A DNA stretch of 64,000 nt from Punica granatum (GCF_007655135.1 NC_045130.1:34964605-35028604); one strand, 5' to 3'. Positions 13,095-23,671 are shown, numbered from the stretch's first letter. Numbers and translations are program-made. The notes: a model not told the origin generated them from the sequence alone.

Positions 13095-14192
13095 ACAGAA
13101 AGAAAGGAATAATGGTAGGTGGGACTCTATTCATCTATGATCTAATTGTTGTCAAAAGCTCCACAAAACTTTACTTCCAAGTCCCGCAACTTCCAGTGAT
13201 ACAAAGAAGATCAATTCTTCTCTTTATTTGGTTTTGTTTGGAAACTCAAAACATGTTTTGAACTTTATTGGACATGCGAAGTTAGACAAGCGTGCCATAG
13301 AAAATTATAAATTTGATTATTTTCTTCTGAATATTAAAAAATTAAACTACAAAGATAAGTCTAAATGGACCGGTTGGTTCTGTTGATCAGCATAAACCAA
13401 GCTGAGTGGTCAAGAACTGACTGCTTTTGCCTGTAGTGCTTGTAACAAACCTAGCTAAATCCTGTATTCATATAATTTTGGCAGAATTCGGGTCTGAGGG
13501 ACATTGCCCACATTGCTGATACATTCTCAACTGAGGGCTTGGACCCGCAACAAATTGAGTCAATCTCAAAGATTAGGTACATTGCGCATGAATGCTTGCG
13601 GGGACAGGTGGATAGCCCAGTAGTACCAGCCGGGACCACGATGACTGAGCTCGGTAAGAGGTCGAGGGGCAAGGAGAAGGTGAGGAGAAGAAGCTTTGGT
13701 AAACGAAAACAGAAGGACGAGCCGATGGACTGTGATGAGATCAGTGAAGACGATCGATCCCACTTCCACGGGACTGTCATCAAGGTCGATGAGCTGTCTC
13801 TAGACAATACCGATCTCGATGGCACTCCGCACCTGTGTGGGTTAGATCATGAAGACCCTTCAGAGCTCTGCGTGGTGTCCGTTGACGGTGGGAGCGTACA
13901 GCTCTGCACTGATCCCGGTAATGGTGAAGTCCATCATCTGCAACAATGTGGGATTGTTGGCACGGGAAGTAATGTGGATCAGCTGTACGGAGCTGCTCAA
14001 GTTGATGGCTCCCAACTTGGTTATGTCCCGAATGGGATCGATGGTGGGCAAGCTTGTGATGAGATGAAGGAGTTGCATGACTCGCAGTATCTCAACTCAA
14101 TGGAAGAAGAGGTGGTCGATGAGTCGCAGCTCTCTCACGTTGTCGGTGAGAGCAATCCGCAGCAAACAGCTGCTGCTGCAGTACAGGTGTAA
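10565..14192 (+). CDS. Plant mobile domain protein, MAIN/MAIN-LIKE type
   Basis: Five coding exons join in frame: 10565-10681, 11045-11689, 11967-12134, 12366-12755 and 13485-14192, giving 675 residues. The start METMDVLPLESNAVNPGPVD leads into YDQDKHVSSAVWDGQERG and LRCHEHTSKLDQW, the signature of MAIN and MAIN-LIKE proteins. The PMD domain spans about residues 65-420 (GHLRLIPAISLDNPLISALV, TFHFNVGEMTVTL, GLAIDGDPVIG). The C-terminal exon adds a basic stretch (KRSRGKEKVRRRSFGKRKQK), probably a nuclear signal, then an acidic glutamine-rich tail. In Arabidopsis MAIN and MAIL1 are nuclear, protect meristem cells and help silence transposons; older annotations call some homologues 'phosphatase 7 long form', but no phosphatase motif is seen here. 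A LINE fragment and a 35-G run lie in intron 4, and a C-rich tract directly follows the stop. The last three codons could alter if GTG after CAG is a splice donor. Confidence 0.88.
12840..13050 (-). mobile_element. LINE 3' fragment inside PMD intron 4
   Basis: A T-run at about 12844-12853 is followed by sequence that tracks 16231-16420 in order: AGGTACATC, ACAAAAGGAA, AAATTTGAC, GTCATG, TGAGAGTTATC, GGAATCCA and ACATTTCCAG. On the minus strand this is the end of an RNase H-like reading frame followed by a poly-A tail, so it looks like a 5'-truncated non-LTR retrotransposon inserted antisense to the host gene. Confidence 0.6.
13059..13093 (+). repeat. Poly-G run (35 G)
   Basis: An uninterrupted run of 35 G lies in PMD intron 4, next to the LINE fragment. 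It could form a G-quadruplex, or it could be an assembly or base-calling artefact. Its true length cannot be judged from one sequence. Confidence 0.8.
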
Positions 14193-14197
14193 AACGG

Positions 14198-14270
14198 CCC
14201 CCCCCCCCCCCCCCCCCCCCCCCCCACCAACCAACAACACCCCCACCACCCCCCCCCCACCCCCCCCCCC

Positions 14271-14302
<32 letters not shown>

Positions 14303-14348
14303 ACACCACCCCCACCCCCCCTCCCCCCCCCCCCCACCCCCCCCCCCC
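14198..14348. repeat. C-rich low-complexity tract
   Basis: About 150 bases of nearly pure C, broken only by CCA, CAACAAC, CACCACC and one T, begin six bases after the PMD stop codon. The long poly-proline and poly-glycine frames across it are composition artefacts. The minus strand is strongly G-quadruplex-prone. The position in the expected 3' UTR is unusual and may mark a sequencing or assembly problem. Confidence 0.8.
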
Positions 14349-16230
14349 GGGCCCTTTGTCCGCTTTCCTTCTTTCCATGAGCGGATATTGAGATAGCGTG
14401 TTATGACATGTTTCGGATACTTGTGAGGGGCGTTCTTTGTCTCTTTCCCCCCAGTACTGACTATCGGTTTCCTTCTTTATAGTAGTCGTTTCTTAATAAG
14501 AGTTCTGTTAGACTATACAGTAGTTTCAAATTCCAGAGTGGTGGAATTTTTCTTGCTTAGTATCAAGTTGATCTCTAGATATTTTATCTTGTAATGATCT
14601 TACTTATATTATAATTAGCAGTGATCATCGGTCTTTCCTTGCCCCGACTTGCTTGTGTCGTCAACTTTGTCGTGTCGTGATGAGAATCACTTGAGCTTTG
14701 GATGTACATACCTTGGTTCACTCCACTCCGTATATATGAATGCCACCAGCAAGTATTAGTTGGAGAATTGTACATTTGGTTTTCTTTTTTCTTTTCTTTT
14801 TTTTCCTTTCAATTATTATTTTCAATAAATTCAAGTAAACTTTATATAAACCTTCATGGCATGTCCAATCAGAAAAAGTTAATTCAATACACGTATGGAA
14901 AAATTCAAACTTTCAAAGCTTTTGTAGGCCCATCACAGCAAGTCATTGTAGAGGCACGTCATCAGATGTTTACACTTCTTGCTTTTACTATGTATCATTC
15001 AATTGCTCCATGCGTTGACAGTAACTAATCAGTCGAAAGAAAAGAAAAGTAGAGAAAATGAAAAGTTGACAATTTTTTTCCATTAGCCCAGAAGAATGGA
15101 CGGGCTGTTTGGCTTCCGTCCGACTAATTCCGTCTACAGTCATGAGAATGCCTTGCAAATCTCGAGATAGAAAAGTGCAATCATAAAGACCGTAGGGATG
15201 ATCCATTATAAAGTATTATCCTGCATGACTTTATGGTAACTCAACCTTCGTTTACGTGTTGAATCATTTGATCACCACGCTAACCTTATCGAATCGGCAA
15301 TTTTGTTTTATTTTCTTTGGGAATCCTCTGATGATTCTGGTTTTTCATCTTAATTTGCAACACAAGACATCCTTGAAATTGCTGATAAAAAGAGAAAGGA
15401 GACACCATAGAAATTACTATTACTGTGAAAAAAGAAAGGGGACCCCGTTGTTGTGGGAGAAGGTGCAATGCTCTTGCAGGGGTCTCTCTGTCTTATTGTA
15501 AGGACGCCTCTGCTGGATTTGTCTGAGGGAACTCTCCTTAAAACTCACGACTTTGTTCTTTTGCTTACATTTCAATCAACGGATACATAATTTTTTCCGA
15601 ATGTTAGGATCGATCGAATCGGCCCCGGAGCATTACCCTTGACTCATGTCGATGCGGTAAACCAGAAAATTACCGAATGCTATCAATCAAGCAAGACGAA
15701 TTTATTTCGTAGGACCTACTGCTTGTGTTCCGAGGGAACATTGTTAGGACCGATCAGAGCTATCTCGCAGGAACCGTTGAACCGGGAAGTGAGGAGGTTC
15801 TTTGCACTCCCGTGAAGAGCTTCTCCTCCAATAATTTGTTAGGGCTTCTTCTGCTGCTGCCGATGCAGGAGAATTCTATTCTTTGGAGGCTCCATGGACA
15901 CGACCAACAGTAGAATTTCATCAGTCTATCAGGAAAAAAAAAAAAGGAGCAAGAGAAAAGGAGGCCTCTAGCTATTATATAGCTTCTTCTTCTCTTCTTT
16001 TTTGGTTCTTTTATTTTATTGCCACAGATATTTATTTATTGTCTGTTAATTTCCGTAGGTTCGGATCCTGAACTTGTCGACTACGGCTATGGACCGATCG
16101 GTCTAATAGCCCACGCGAAGTGGAGCTGGAACCATCAAGCTTTATACATTATACCGCTATCGTGGTGGTTTAGTGCAGAGAAGAAAATACAACACAAACC
16201 AACTACATGATTCCAGCTCCCATCTATGAC
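14349..16230. other. Intergenic region, no gene supported
   Basis: The first few hundred bases are probably PMD 3' UTR or downstream flank. Between 15600 and 15910 a moderately GC-rich block has a short open frame on each strand (62 codons on plus; 18 codons starting ATGGAGCCTCC on minus). Neither resembles a family I know. The rest is AT-rich with polypyrimidine runs. Nothing else can be supported. Confidence 0.5.
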
Positions 16231-16700
16231 TTTTTTTTTTTTTTGATAAATAAGATAAGAGTTGTATTAATTCATAAAAGGTACATCGATCTTTGGATAA
16301 CCCTCAAACATACAAAAGGAAGGAAAATTTGACTTGTTGCCAAGCTGGCTTAAGTCATGAGCTTGAGAGTTATCAGATCGTGGAATCCAAGTACATTTCC
16401 AGTCCCAGAAAAGAGCTAATAATCTAACGATGTCGGAGACTAAAGGTTTGATTTCCCAAGGGGAGCAATGCGGAGAAATAATAGCTTCAATTAGCAGCAG
16501 GGCATCCGACCTAATCCAGATCTTCTGCCATCCTTTAGCTCCCATCCATGACTTGTGGAAGTGAGTCCATAGCGCATATGGTTGCCTACCAAAGTTGTGC
16601 ATGGCGCACAGACCTGATCTCGAGATATATCCTCTCTGCAACATTCATACAGTCAGGATCGATCACCAATCCAATGGTTTCGAGCATAATCCCAAAAACG
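16231..16700 (-). mobile_element. Truncated LINE with RNase H-like domain
   Basis: Read on the minus strand, a frame from 16644 to 16267 encodes a peptide with KIWIRSDALLLIEAI, IVRLLALFWDWKCTWIPR and NSQAHDLSQLG. This is the pattern of the plant RVT_3/RNase H-like domain found at the 3' end of LINE polyproteins (acidic residue in SDA, late histidine replaced by the NSQAHDLS-type motif). The frame is followed by a short spacer and a poly-A tail (T-run 16231-16245 on plus). No reverse transcriptase part is visible upstream, so the copy is 5'-truncated. A second 3' fragment lies at 12840-13050. Confidence 0.65.
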
Positions 16701-16744
16701 ATATACTTCTGTTTTTCTTTTTATCGAATTTTTCTTATTCGGAT

Positions 16745-17343
16745 TTAATCAATATACCTTTTTTCCCCTTTTATTTTTTTTGTAAAATTCTTGACGAATC
16801 AACTGTTATGTTGTGTTTTATTTAAGTTTAACGATGGTGACAATGTGTGGGAAGATGAAACATGCCCCCTTCTAATTTCCCCACATCAAATCCCAATCTC
16901 GTCTTCCCTTCTATCCTTACTATGACCCTACCTATGCTTCTCCAAATCCCTCTCCAATCAAACTTGCCCCCACCAATCACTTCAATCAAATCTCCCTTCC
17001 TCTCTCTCTCTCTCTCTTCCCCATAAGTAAAATTCAATTCCAAATAAAGAGCACGTAATCAGTTAATGCTCGAAACTCTATCGTGCCTGATTAACGGTCC
17101 GTGATTTATTTTCGCATTAAGAAGCTATTTATGACTTGTGTGGATCGTAAGATTGGACCGGAGATATAATTAGAATCCTTTACGACACTATGCCGATTTT
17201 TGGCGGAACAGAAAAGTCCTGAAAATCCTTCTTAAACTACCCCAAACAACATCAACGAGAAAAGCTATCCCCCAACGAGAGTAACCAATTCCAAGCACTT
17301 CCCTTGTCTCTTCACTCTTCTTCTCCTCTTCAAACTACGGAAC
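16745..17343. other. Upstream region of the LRR gene
   Basis: No coding sequence is supported. The region contains a CT repeat at about 17000-17018 and a pyrimidine-rich stretch (17290-17340) immediately before the LRR start, likely its 5' UTR. It should hold the promoter of the RLP29-like gene. Confidence 0.4.
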
Positions 17344-18735
17344 ATGTTCTGCTGTTCTTCCTCCTTCAACTTGCTCTCAGTTCTCCTCTTCTTCCTATCA
17401 ATTCTCTCCATAAATGGCCTCCAAACCAAGAACCAGCCTCTCCAACCGGACCGGATGGTCCCCTCGGAGGCGGAGACGTTGTTCAAGATCATGGACTCAA
17501 TGTCGTCCGACCAGAACTGGCGGTCTTCCCACCCGAACCCGTGCAGCCCGTCGTCCTCGTGGTTCGGGATAGAGTGCAAGCCAGGGCCCGACGGATTCCT
17601 GCACGTCTCCCGTCTCGACTTTGGGACGGCCCCAAACCCGACCTGCCGGCCCACCGCGACCTTCCCTTACCTCGTCTTCTCCCTCCCTTACATCCAATCA
17701 GCCTTCTTCTTCAACTGCTTCACTCACACGAGGACTTCCCTCTCTGTCTCCTCCTTCAGGCTCGTGAACTCCTCCCTCCAGCAGCTCAGCCTCAGGGCGA
17801 ACCCGGCCCTCGTGGGCCCCATCCCGCCGCAGATATCCTTCCTCAGGTTCCTCGAAGTCCTCACCCTGTCGCAGAACGGCCTCTCTGGCCTCATCCCGCA
17901 GCAGCTCTTCACCCTCACCTCGTTAATTCACCTCGACCTGAGCTACAACAAGCTCACTGGCTTCATCCCTAACCAAGTCGGGAGCCTCCGGAGCCTCGTC
18001 GGCCTCGACCTCAGCTATAACTCCCTCTCAGGCCCAATCCCGAGTGCGATCGGCCAGCTAGGTAAACTTCAAAAACTCGACTTAAGCTCGAACTTGATCT
18101 TCGGTATCATCCCGAGCAGCATTGAGAGGCTCAGCTCCCTGGTCTTCATTGCATTGAGCAGCAACCGGCTGACCGGGAAGCTCCCGATCGGGATTGTAAA
18201 GCTGCAGACCTTACAGTACTTCATAATGGAGAACAACCCGATGCACATTTCCCTCCCTTCGGAGTTCGGCCTACTTGCGAAGCTGCAGGAGTTAAGGCTC
18301 GCGAACTGCGGATTCACAGGGACTATCCCACCGAGCTTCACGCAGCTTGCGAACCTGAGCACTCTGTCCCTCCAGAACAACCTGCTGGTCGGGGAGATCC
18401 CTGCCGGGTTCGGTGCACTGTCCCACATTTACCACCTGAACCTCAGCCGGAACCAATTGAGTGGAATCGTCCCCTTCAACTCAAGCTTCCTCCGGAGGCT
18501 TGGCAAGAACTTGGACCTGAGCCAGAACTCGGCCCTCTGCCTTAGCCCGGGCGAGGCCTACAGCGTCAAGGTTGGCGTCAGCGTGTGCCGGACGGGCAGG
18601 AACGGATCGCTGATTGTACCGTTGAAGAGCTGCCAAGCTGGCCATAGGCTCCACAGTTCATTACATCTGCTTCCTCCATTGTTGCTTCTCAGCCATTTGA
18701 GCTCCATGATCATCATGTTCTTTGTCTTTCTTTAG
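17344..18735 (+). CDS. Secreted LRR protein, RLP29 / PII-2 type
   Basis: A single uninterrupted frame of 463 codons. Residues 1-25 are a hydrophobic signal peptide (LLSVLLFFLSILSI). A cysteine-bearing N-terminal cap follows (EAETLFKIMDSMSSDQNWR, then CSPSSSWFGIEC), then about nine to ten plant-type LRRs (LDLSYNKLTGFIP, LDLSYNSLSGPIP, LDLSSNLIFGIIP) and the conserved NPMHISLPSEFG and SSFLRRLGKNLDLS blocks. The C-terminus is a hydrophobic tail (LLPPLLLLSHLSSMIIMFF), as in proteins that receive a GPI anchor or single membrane anchor. There is no kinase domain. The closest relatives I recall are Arabidopsis RLP29 (At2g42800) and PII-2, linked to root-endophyte recognition. The CDS is much more GC-rich than its flanks. 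Role as an apoplastic receptor or co-receptor is inference from the family. Confidence 0.88.
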   Translation: MFCCSSSFNLLSVLLFFLSILSINGLQTKNQPLQPDRMVPSEAETLFKIMDSMSSDQNWRSSHPNPCSPSSSWFGIECKPGPDGFLHVSRLDFGTAPNPTCRPTATFPYLVFSLPYIQSAFFFNCFTHTRTSLSVSSFRLVNSSLQQLSLRANPALVGPIPPQISFLRFLEVLTLSQNGLSGLIPQQLFTLTSLIHLDLSYNKLTGFIPNQVGSLRSLVGLDLSYNSLSGPIPSAIGQLGKLQKLDLSSNLIFGIIPSSIERLSSLVFIALSSNRLTGKLPIGIVKLQTLQYFIMENNPMHISLPSEFGLLAKLQELRLANCGFTGTIPPSFTQLANLSTLSLQNNLLVGEIPAGFGALSHIYHLNLSRNQLSGIVPFNSSFLRRLGKNLDLSQNSALCLSPGEAYSVKVGVSVCRTGRNGSLIVPLKSCQAGHRLHSSLHLLPPLLLLSHLSSMIIMFFVFL

Positions 18736-19122
18736 TTTAATCTAATTTCTTGCTTTTTTTTAAAAAAAAATCTAATTCTTTAAAATGATTATTATATGAT
18801 TATTAGTAATCATGAATGTTATGATGATATAGGGCAAAGAGTGTCTCGTTTCATAGAGGAATTTCAGGGCCTAGTGACAATATAATGCCAATTGCTACTA
18901 CTTATCATTACCCTATAAATCTCCAATTATACGTCTTAATTTTTTAAATGCTTCTTGTTTTTCTTTTTGGAAATATTTCACACGTTTTTACTTTTTAGTG
19001 TTGATGTTTACAGCCTCATTCGAACATCGGATTTGACAAGGACAAAATTATATTCGCACGAAAATTATGGAAAGTAGAAAGTCACATGAGCATGCTATTG
19101 CTAACGCAGCATCTCAATATAT

Positions 19123-19290
19123 AAATACCGATTGATTCAAACGACTCGGTAGTTGTTCTCTTTAAATAAGATTTTGAGTTCAAGTTATGTGAATGGAAAA
19201 TTTTCATCATAGAGAGAGTTTTATCTCTTAGGGATTTACTTGGATCGAACTGATTAGTTGAACTTGAACTTTGGAATATCACATTGCACA
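19123..19290 (+). mobile_element. SINE-like dispersed repeat, copy 2
   Basis: It contains the shared words GATTCAAACGACTCGGTAG, TTTAAATAAGAT, GAGTTCAAGTTATGTGAATG, GAAAATTTTCATCATAGAG and GATCGAACTGATTAGTTGAA. These align in order with the copies at 2345, 19515 and 28805. The first and third words sit where tRNA-like A and B boxes would be expected. Confidence 0.45.
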
Positions 19291-19514
19291 TAAAAAAATA
19301 TTTCCACTTTTCAAATTATGCCACGAAGAAAAAAGAAAAAGAAAATGAACACATCATAATAGGCTGAAGGTGACTTTGGACGACTATGAACACGTATTAG
19401 ATCTTTCTGCCTCCTAAAATTGAGCCACTGTTTTCAAACTCTATACCATATAATACAAGTGCGAATGGTTGAGAAGGGAAAAAAAAAGAAGAAGAAGTGA
19501 CCACCAATGTGGGC

Positions 19515-19640
19515 CAATTTAAGTGATTCGGTATTTATTATTTCTTGAAGTAAGGTATTAGGTTTAAATCATGATTGGAACAGTTTTATCCTTAATAACA
19601 TGCAATCCAATTCGAACTCGATTAGTCGGCTCCTACATAT
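19515..19640 (+). mobile_element. SINE-like dispersed repeat, copy 3
   Basis: A more decayed member of the same family. Recognisable words are TAAGTGATTCGGTA, CTTGAAGTAAGGTATTAGG, TTTAAATCATGATTGG and a tail with CCAATTCGAACTCGATTAGTC. It lies about 230 bases downstream of copy 2 in the same orientation. Confidence 0.35.
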
Positions 19641-20396
19641 TAGGGTGCATAACAAAAATAAAAAAGATTGAGAAGTGTGTGAGAAGAGAAAGATTGAAGT
19701 GATGTAAAGTATGAAAAGGAAAATAAAAAGGGACTGTATATGTCGTAGGGCTTGATGAAACATTTCAAAGACCCAGCAGAGCGATGGAACCCTTGCACTG
19801 ACCCACTGAAGACACACCCACCTCCCACTCTGAAATTGAATGATTTTTCTTTTTTTGTTTTAAATTTTTTTTTTCTGGAGGAAAAAAAAAAAGTATGGTT
19901 GCTTCTTCTTCACCGTAAGTCTCAACAGTATTTTCAGGTACAAGATATGCAGGAAAAGCAATTTTTCAAATGTTGCTTGCTTTTGGTTTTTATTGCTCCT
20001 ACTATTCTATTGTCCAACTCTCATTGGATTCCAAAATATTAACTAATCACAAGATGCGGAATAATGGATAAACTACTCCTTTAATGGACGAATTTTTTAT
20101 GTAGTGCAGGCATTTCTTGATCATGATTCATGACAAATCAATGCTCATAAAAAATCGGATTCATTCAACAAATTAATTAAGGACTACTAATGATCTCACC
20201 AAAAGAAAAAAAAATTATGAATTTATTTTCTACAATTAATAAAAGTTAAAACCTTGACGCTTTCTTTTTTTTTTTCTTTTTTTTTTTTCACGGTTCATCC
20301 AATGCTTCTTGACATTGTTCTTTCTATGCGGTCGAAATATAACATGTACATGCTCTCGTAATTATGTGAATGTGAGTCTGTACTTTAGGAATCGTA

Positions 20397-21033
20397 TGGG
20401 ATTGAACTGGTCTAAAGAAGTTGAATGTGAGCTAAATTTTTCTTTGTTGATAATGCGATTGCGATCTATAACCGGGACGAAGAAACGGAGAGATCTTTGT
20501 CAAGAGAGTATCGAACTCAATTCCCCCTTTTGGAGTAACAAACAACCAGAAAAAAACATCCTTTCTCCTCCCAAAAGAAGAGGAACTGCAACAGCGGCAA
20601 GAGCTATACTATCAATATCAAGTCCCCCTGAAGTCTCATCCATCACAATAAAATGAATAGCACAAATTTATTTATGTATTACTATAGATATGCACATGTT
20701 GCAATCACTAACTGAAAGCAGCGAGGAGAGTCGTCCTGTTCTTTTCACGAAGCTTTCATGACTCCATACACGTGCATCTCAATGAAATGCAAATCACGAC
20801 GTACCTATAACGTCGACTGGGGATAGCATTTGTAAGAGACGTATGCCTTGAAAAGAAGGGGTTGTGAATTCGAATCCCCTGTACGCCTGATGAGGAACGC
20901 TGTTGATCTCTATCTAACATTGTCGTTAACTTTTTGCGTCCGCTCTCTCATGTAGCCTAAACGCCATCAAGTCAATTGTCCAATATCAAAATCCCTATTC
21001 TTAGTCAGGCATAGCAGTTCAAGGTCGATATTC
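20397..21033 (+). repeat. Ancient non-coding duplication, copy A
   Basis: This stretch aligns in order with 22634-23313. Shared anchors include CGGGACGAAG, TTTTTGGAGTAACAAACAAC with CAGAAA, GAGCTA, GCACATGT.GCAATCAC, CATCTCAATGAAATG, GGATAGCATTT and CTTGAAAAGAAGGG, ending around TCAGG. Divergence is high, with many small gaps. No shared open frame explains the conservation; the function is unknown. Confidence 0.6.
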
Positions 21034-21190
21034 TGTGCACAAGATCGTGCCTATGGGAAAAAGTTCCTCTTCAGTTGTCACTTGTATTGCAATGTCTCAC
21101 GTGAGCGCAGTTTGTTTTGGTTAACATAATATCGTCCAACCAACTTTAGCTCGACGAAATTGAAATGGACTATATCTTCGTATTCCATGG

Positions 21191-22050
21191 TGTTCGGGAC
21201 GGGGTTTTGCGCCCGACACTTGATGGGACATGAGGGCCTATAAAGCTGACTAAGGGGGCAAAGCTCCGCTGGGCTCAACGGCGCTTGGCAGGGGCCTAGC
21301 AAAGCAGGCGGCTTGTCTAGGTCAGTGTGGAGTGCGAGTATCTTTTATGATTTAAGAAGATACAATATCCATGTGATATATCGAAAATCCTATTAAATAA
21401 AGTAACGAATATCTTCATGATCATGTATAAATATCAAGGTACACTCATTGTCTATGGGGGAAGGTATTATTGCTCTCGTGAGTATCCTGGTTGACTTGAG
21501 CGCCAAAGAGGAAAATTAGGCCACCATCCCAATCTTCCCTTTTTGCAGGTTATTTGAGAGCACAATGATCGCACATGGATTCAACTCGAATCACAAGTTT
21601 GTAACATTGGCGCCGTCTGTGGGAATCATGTAATAAGTTTAGGCTTTTGCCAATTCTTGTTCGTGTTCAGACACTTCAAAGCTGCAAGGATGGTTGTGAC
21701 AGAAGTTAGGCAAATTCGACGGTGAACCCTAGAGATAGCAAGGCCGATCAGCACTCGAATCACCCTCCAAATGATGTGCAACTCCTTAGGATTGCTCCAG
21801 GCGCGGCCGGTGGTGTCCCACCTACTTAAGCTCACGATCAGGATAAGCAGCTGATCAACAGCCTTCCTGAGGTTCTTAGGGCGGAAGTCCATGCCATGAG
21901 CAAGCATCGGGAGGGTGTTTTGGCCAAGATGATCATGGTTGAGATGAGAGGATCGGAGGAAGATGCTCCCAATCATCCTGTAGGCTCGATCCGCTCGGGC
22001 CAATGGTGATCGACTATAGGCTGTAACTTGTTGAATTTTGACTCGGGCCA
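21191..22050 (+). mobile_element. Ty3/gypsy LTR and gag-leader fragment
   Basis: A probable LTR runs from TGTTCGGGAC (21191) to GTAACA (21606), about 416 bases, with TATAAATA at about 21426. It is followed directly by TTGGCGCCGTCTGTGGGAA (21607-21625), a primer-binding-site word characteristic of plant gypsy elements. The next 400 bases look like a decayed start of gag (GAGATGAGAGGATCGGAGGAAGATGC region), interrupted by stops. Then the element is lost; no pol genes or second LTR are in the window. It lies between copies A and B of the non-coding duplication. Confidence 0.65.
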
Positions 22051-22633
22051 ATGGTAATCGACAAAAGAATAATAATCAATAGCGTGTAGTGTAGTTGGCA
22101 AAGTGAAAGAATTAATTTGCTTTGCTGCAATAGGGGGTTTGGAATTCGCTAGAAACACTTCACAATCAAAGCAAGCCAATGCTCGACTAAATTAGTTTAA
22201 GCTAATAATAGATTGAAAACATTTCATGATCTCATCAAAATAAGTAAATCTATAATTAATTGAAATAAATTGTAAAAAAGAATTATGATAAAGAAAAGTC
22301 ATACCAATAATTACATTTTGTTCTTATAAAATAAAAAAAGAAATATAGTTTCTTTAATATGAAAACCTTGAAACGTACATTACTAATACGTACCGGGAAA
22401 AAAAAGGAAAAAAGAAAAAAAAACACCTCGAAAGATTATCCTGAAAAAACTATGAATGAGTATTATGTGAACGACGAAAATTGGTTAGAAACTGATTGGG
22501 AAAAAAAGAAATGGTCGAATTTCATATATCAAAAACATTTGCATCGTCCTCTTTATTTCTCCGCTGGTCTAATGTATATGTTCTACGTACAATTACGTAC
22601 GTGAAGGTAAGTTTTGCGCTCCAAGACTTGGAC

Positions 22634-23313
22634 GGGACCAAATTACTGGACTAAAGAAATCATAGAGGGCTAGATTTTTCTCCGTCAGTAATGTGACCGA
22701 TCGAATTCTTTAATCGGGACGAAGGAAGATTAGTAAAAAAAAAAAAAAAGAGATCTTCCTCAGGAGTATCGAGCTCACCTCCAATTTTTGGAGTAACAAA
22801 CAACCAGAAAATCCATCTTTCCCTCGCCCCACAGCTAGCTATAGCAGCAAAGAGCTACTATCTACATCATGTCCTCTGATCCATCACCAACAAATGCATT
22901 GAACATATTAATGCAACGTATCCTATATATGTGTGTGTGTGCACATGTAGCAATCACCAAATGAGTGTCAGTGGGGAGAGTCGGACCCCTTTATTTCACA
23001 TTTTTCCTCCCGTCCCCGGCACGGAGGTCTCCCGGCTCCGCAGAAGTACATCTTAATGAAATGGAAACTACGACATACATACGTATAACATCTTGGATAG
23101 CATTTATAAAAAATGTACGTCTTGAAAAGAAGGGTCGTCGATTCTCTCATACATATATGATGAGAGTAACTCCATTAATCTCCATCTAACGGTGATATAA
23201 ACTTTTTCGCGTCTTCTTTCTCGCGTAGATATGTAGATATATTGAATGTCGAGCTGACCATCCATCACCGAAATAATCACTATTCTAGCAAGTCAGGTGC
23301 AATAGTCGAGGCC
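22634..23313 (+). repeat. Ancient non-coding duplication, copy B
   Basis: Partner of 20397-21033; see that entry for anchors. It differs by an A-run near 22736-22749, a TG repeat near 22931 and a GC-rich insertion around 23010-23045. The two copies lie 1.6 kb apart with the LTR fragment between them. Confidence 0.6.
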
Positions 23314-23636
23314 CTACAGCTAACGTGTATAGAGTCATGTATGTCGGAAAATCGTTCTTGTGCAGTACATGACACTCGATCTTTTCTTTTTCTTTTTTTT
23401 TTGTTGATAATATATCAAAATCTTTATATAGCATTATATAGGATGGACTTGAACCTAACTTGGTAATAATTGCAATTAATGCTGCTTAATTCAGGGGTGT
23501 GTGTGGTCGTGGGAAAGGGAGAGTTCACTGGCAAGAAGTTTTTCACAGATGGAGAAACTAGAGAGAGACAGAGACAATGAAAATTTGACCGCACGAGGGG
23601 GTGCGTGGATCGGTTGCATGCAGCATCAAATTTGGT

Positions 23637-23637
<1 letters not shown>

Positions 23638-23670
<33 letters not shown>
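23638..23670. repeat. TA dinucleotide microsatellite
   Basis: About 15 TA units in an uninterrupted run between CACA and CGCCATC. Confidence 0.85.

Positions 23671-23671
<1 letters not shown>

Larger units (their letters stand above)
18736..20396. other. Intergenic region with dispersed repeats
   Basis: Two SINE-like copies (19123-19290 and 19515-19640) occur here. The remainder is AT-rich with A and T runs. Short open frames at 19640-20042 have no recognisable similarity. No gene is supported. Confidence 0.5.

Noticed and set aside
14077..14391. Long poly-proline / poly-glycine open frames
   Set aside because: They exist only because the C-rich tract lacks stop codons; composition, not coding, explains them.
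16214..16553. 16-base near-repeat (AGCTCCCATCTATGAC / AGCTCCCATCCATGAC) as a LINE target duplication
   Set aside because: The RNase H-like reading frame continues past the inner copy, so the inner copy is part of the element; the similarity may be chance.
20840..20895. tRNA gene at the GAATTCGAATCCC word
   Set aside because: A B-box-like word is present but no cloverleaf, anticodon arm or acceptor stem could be built around it.
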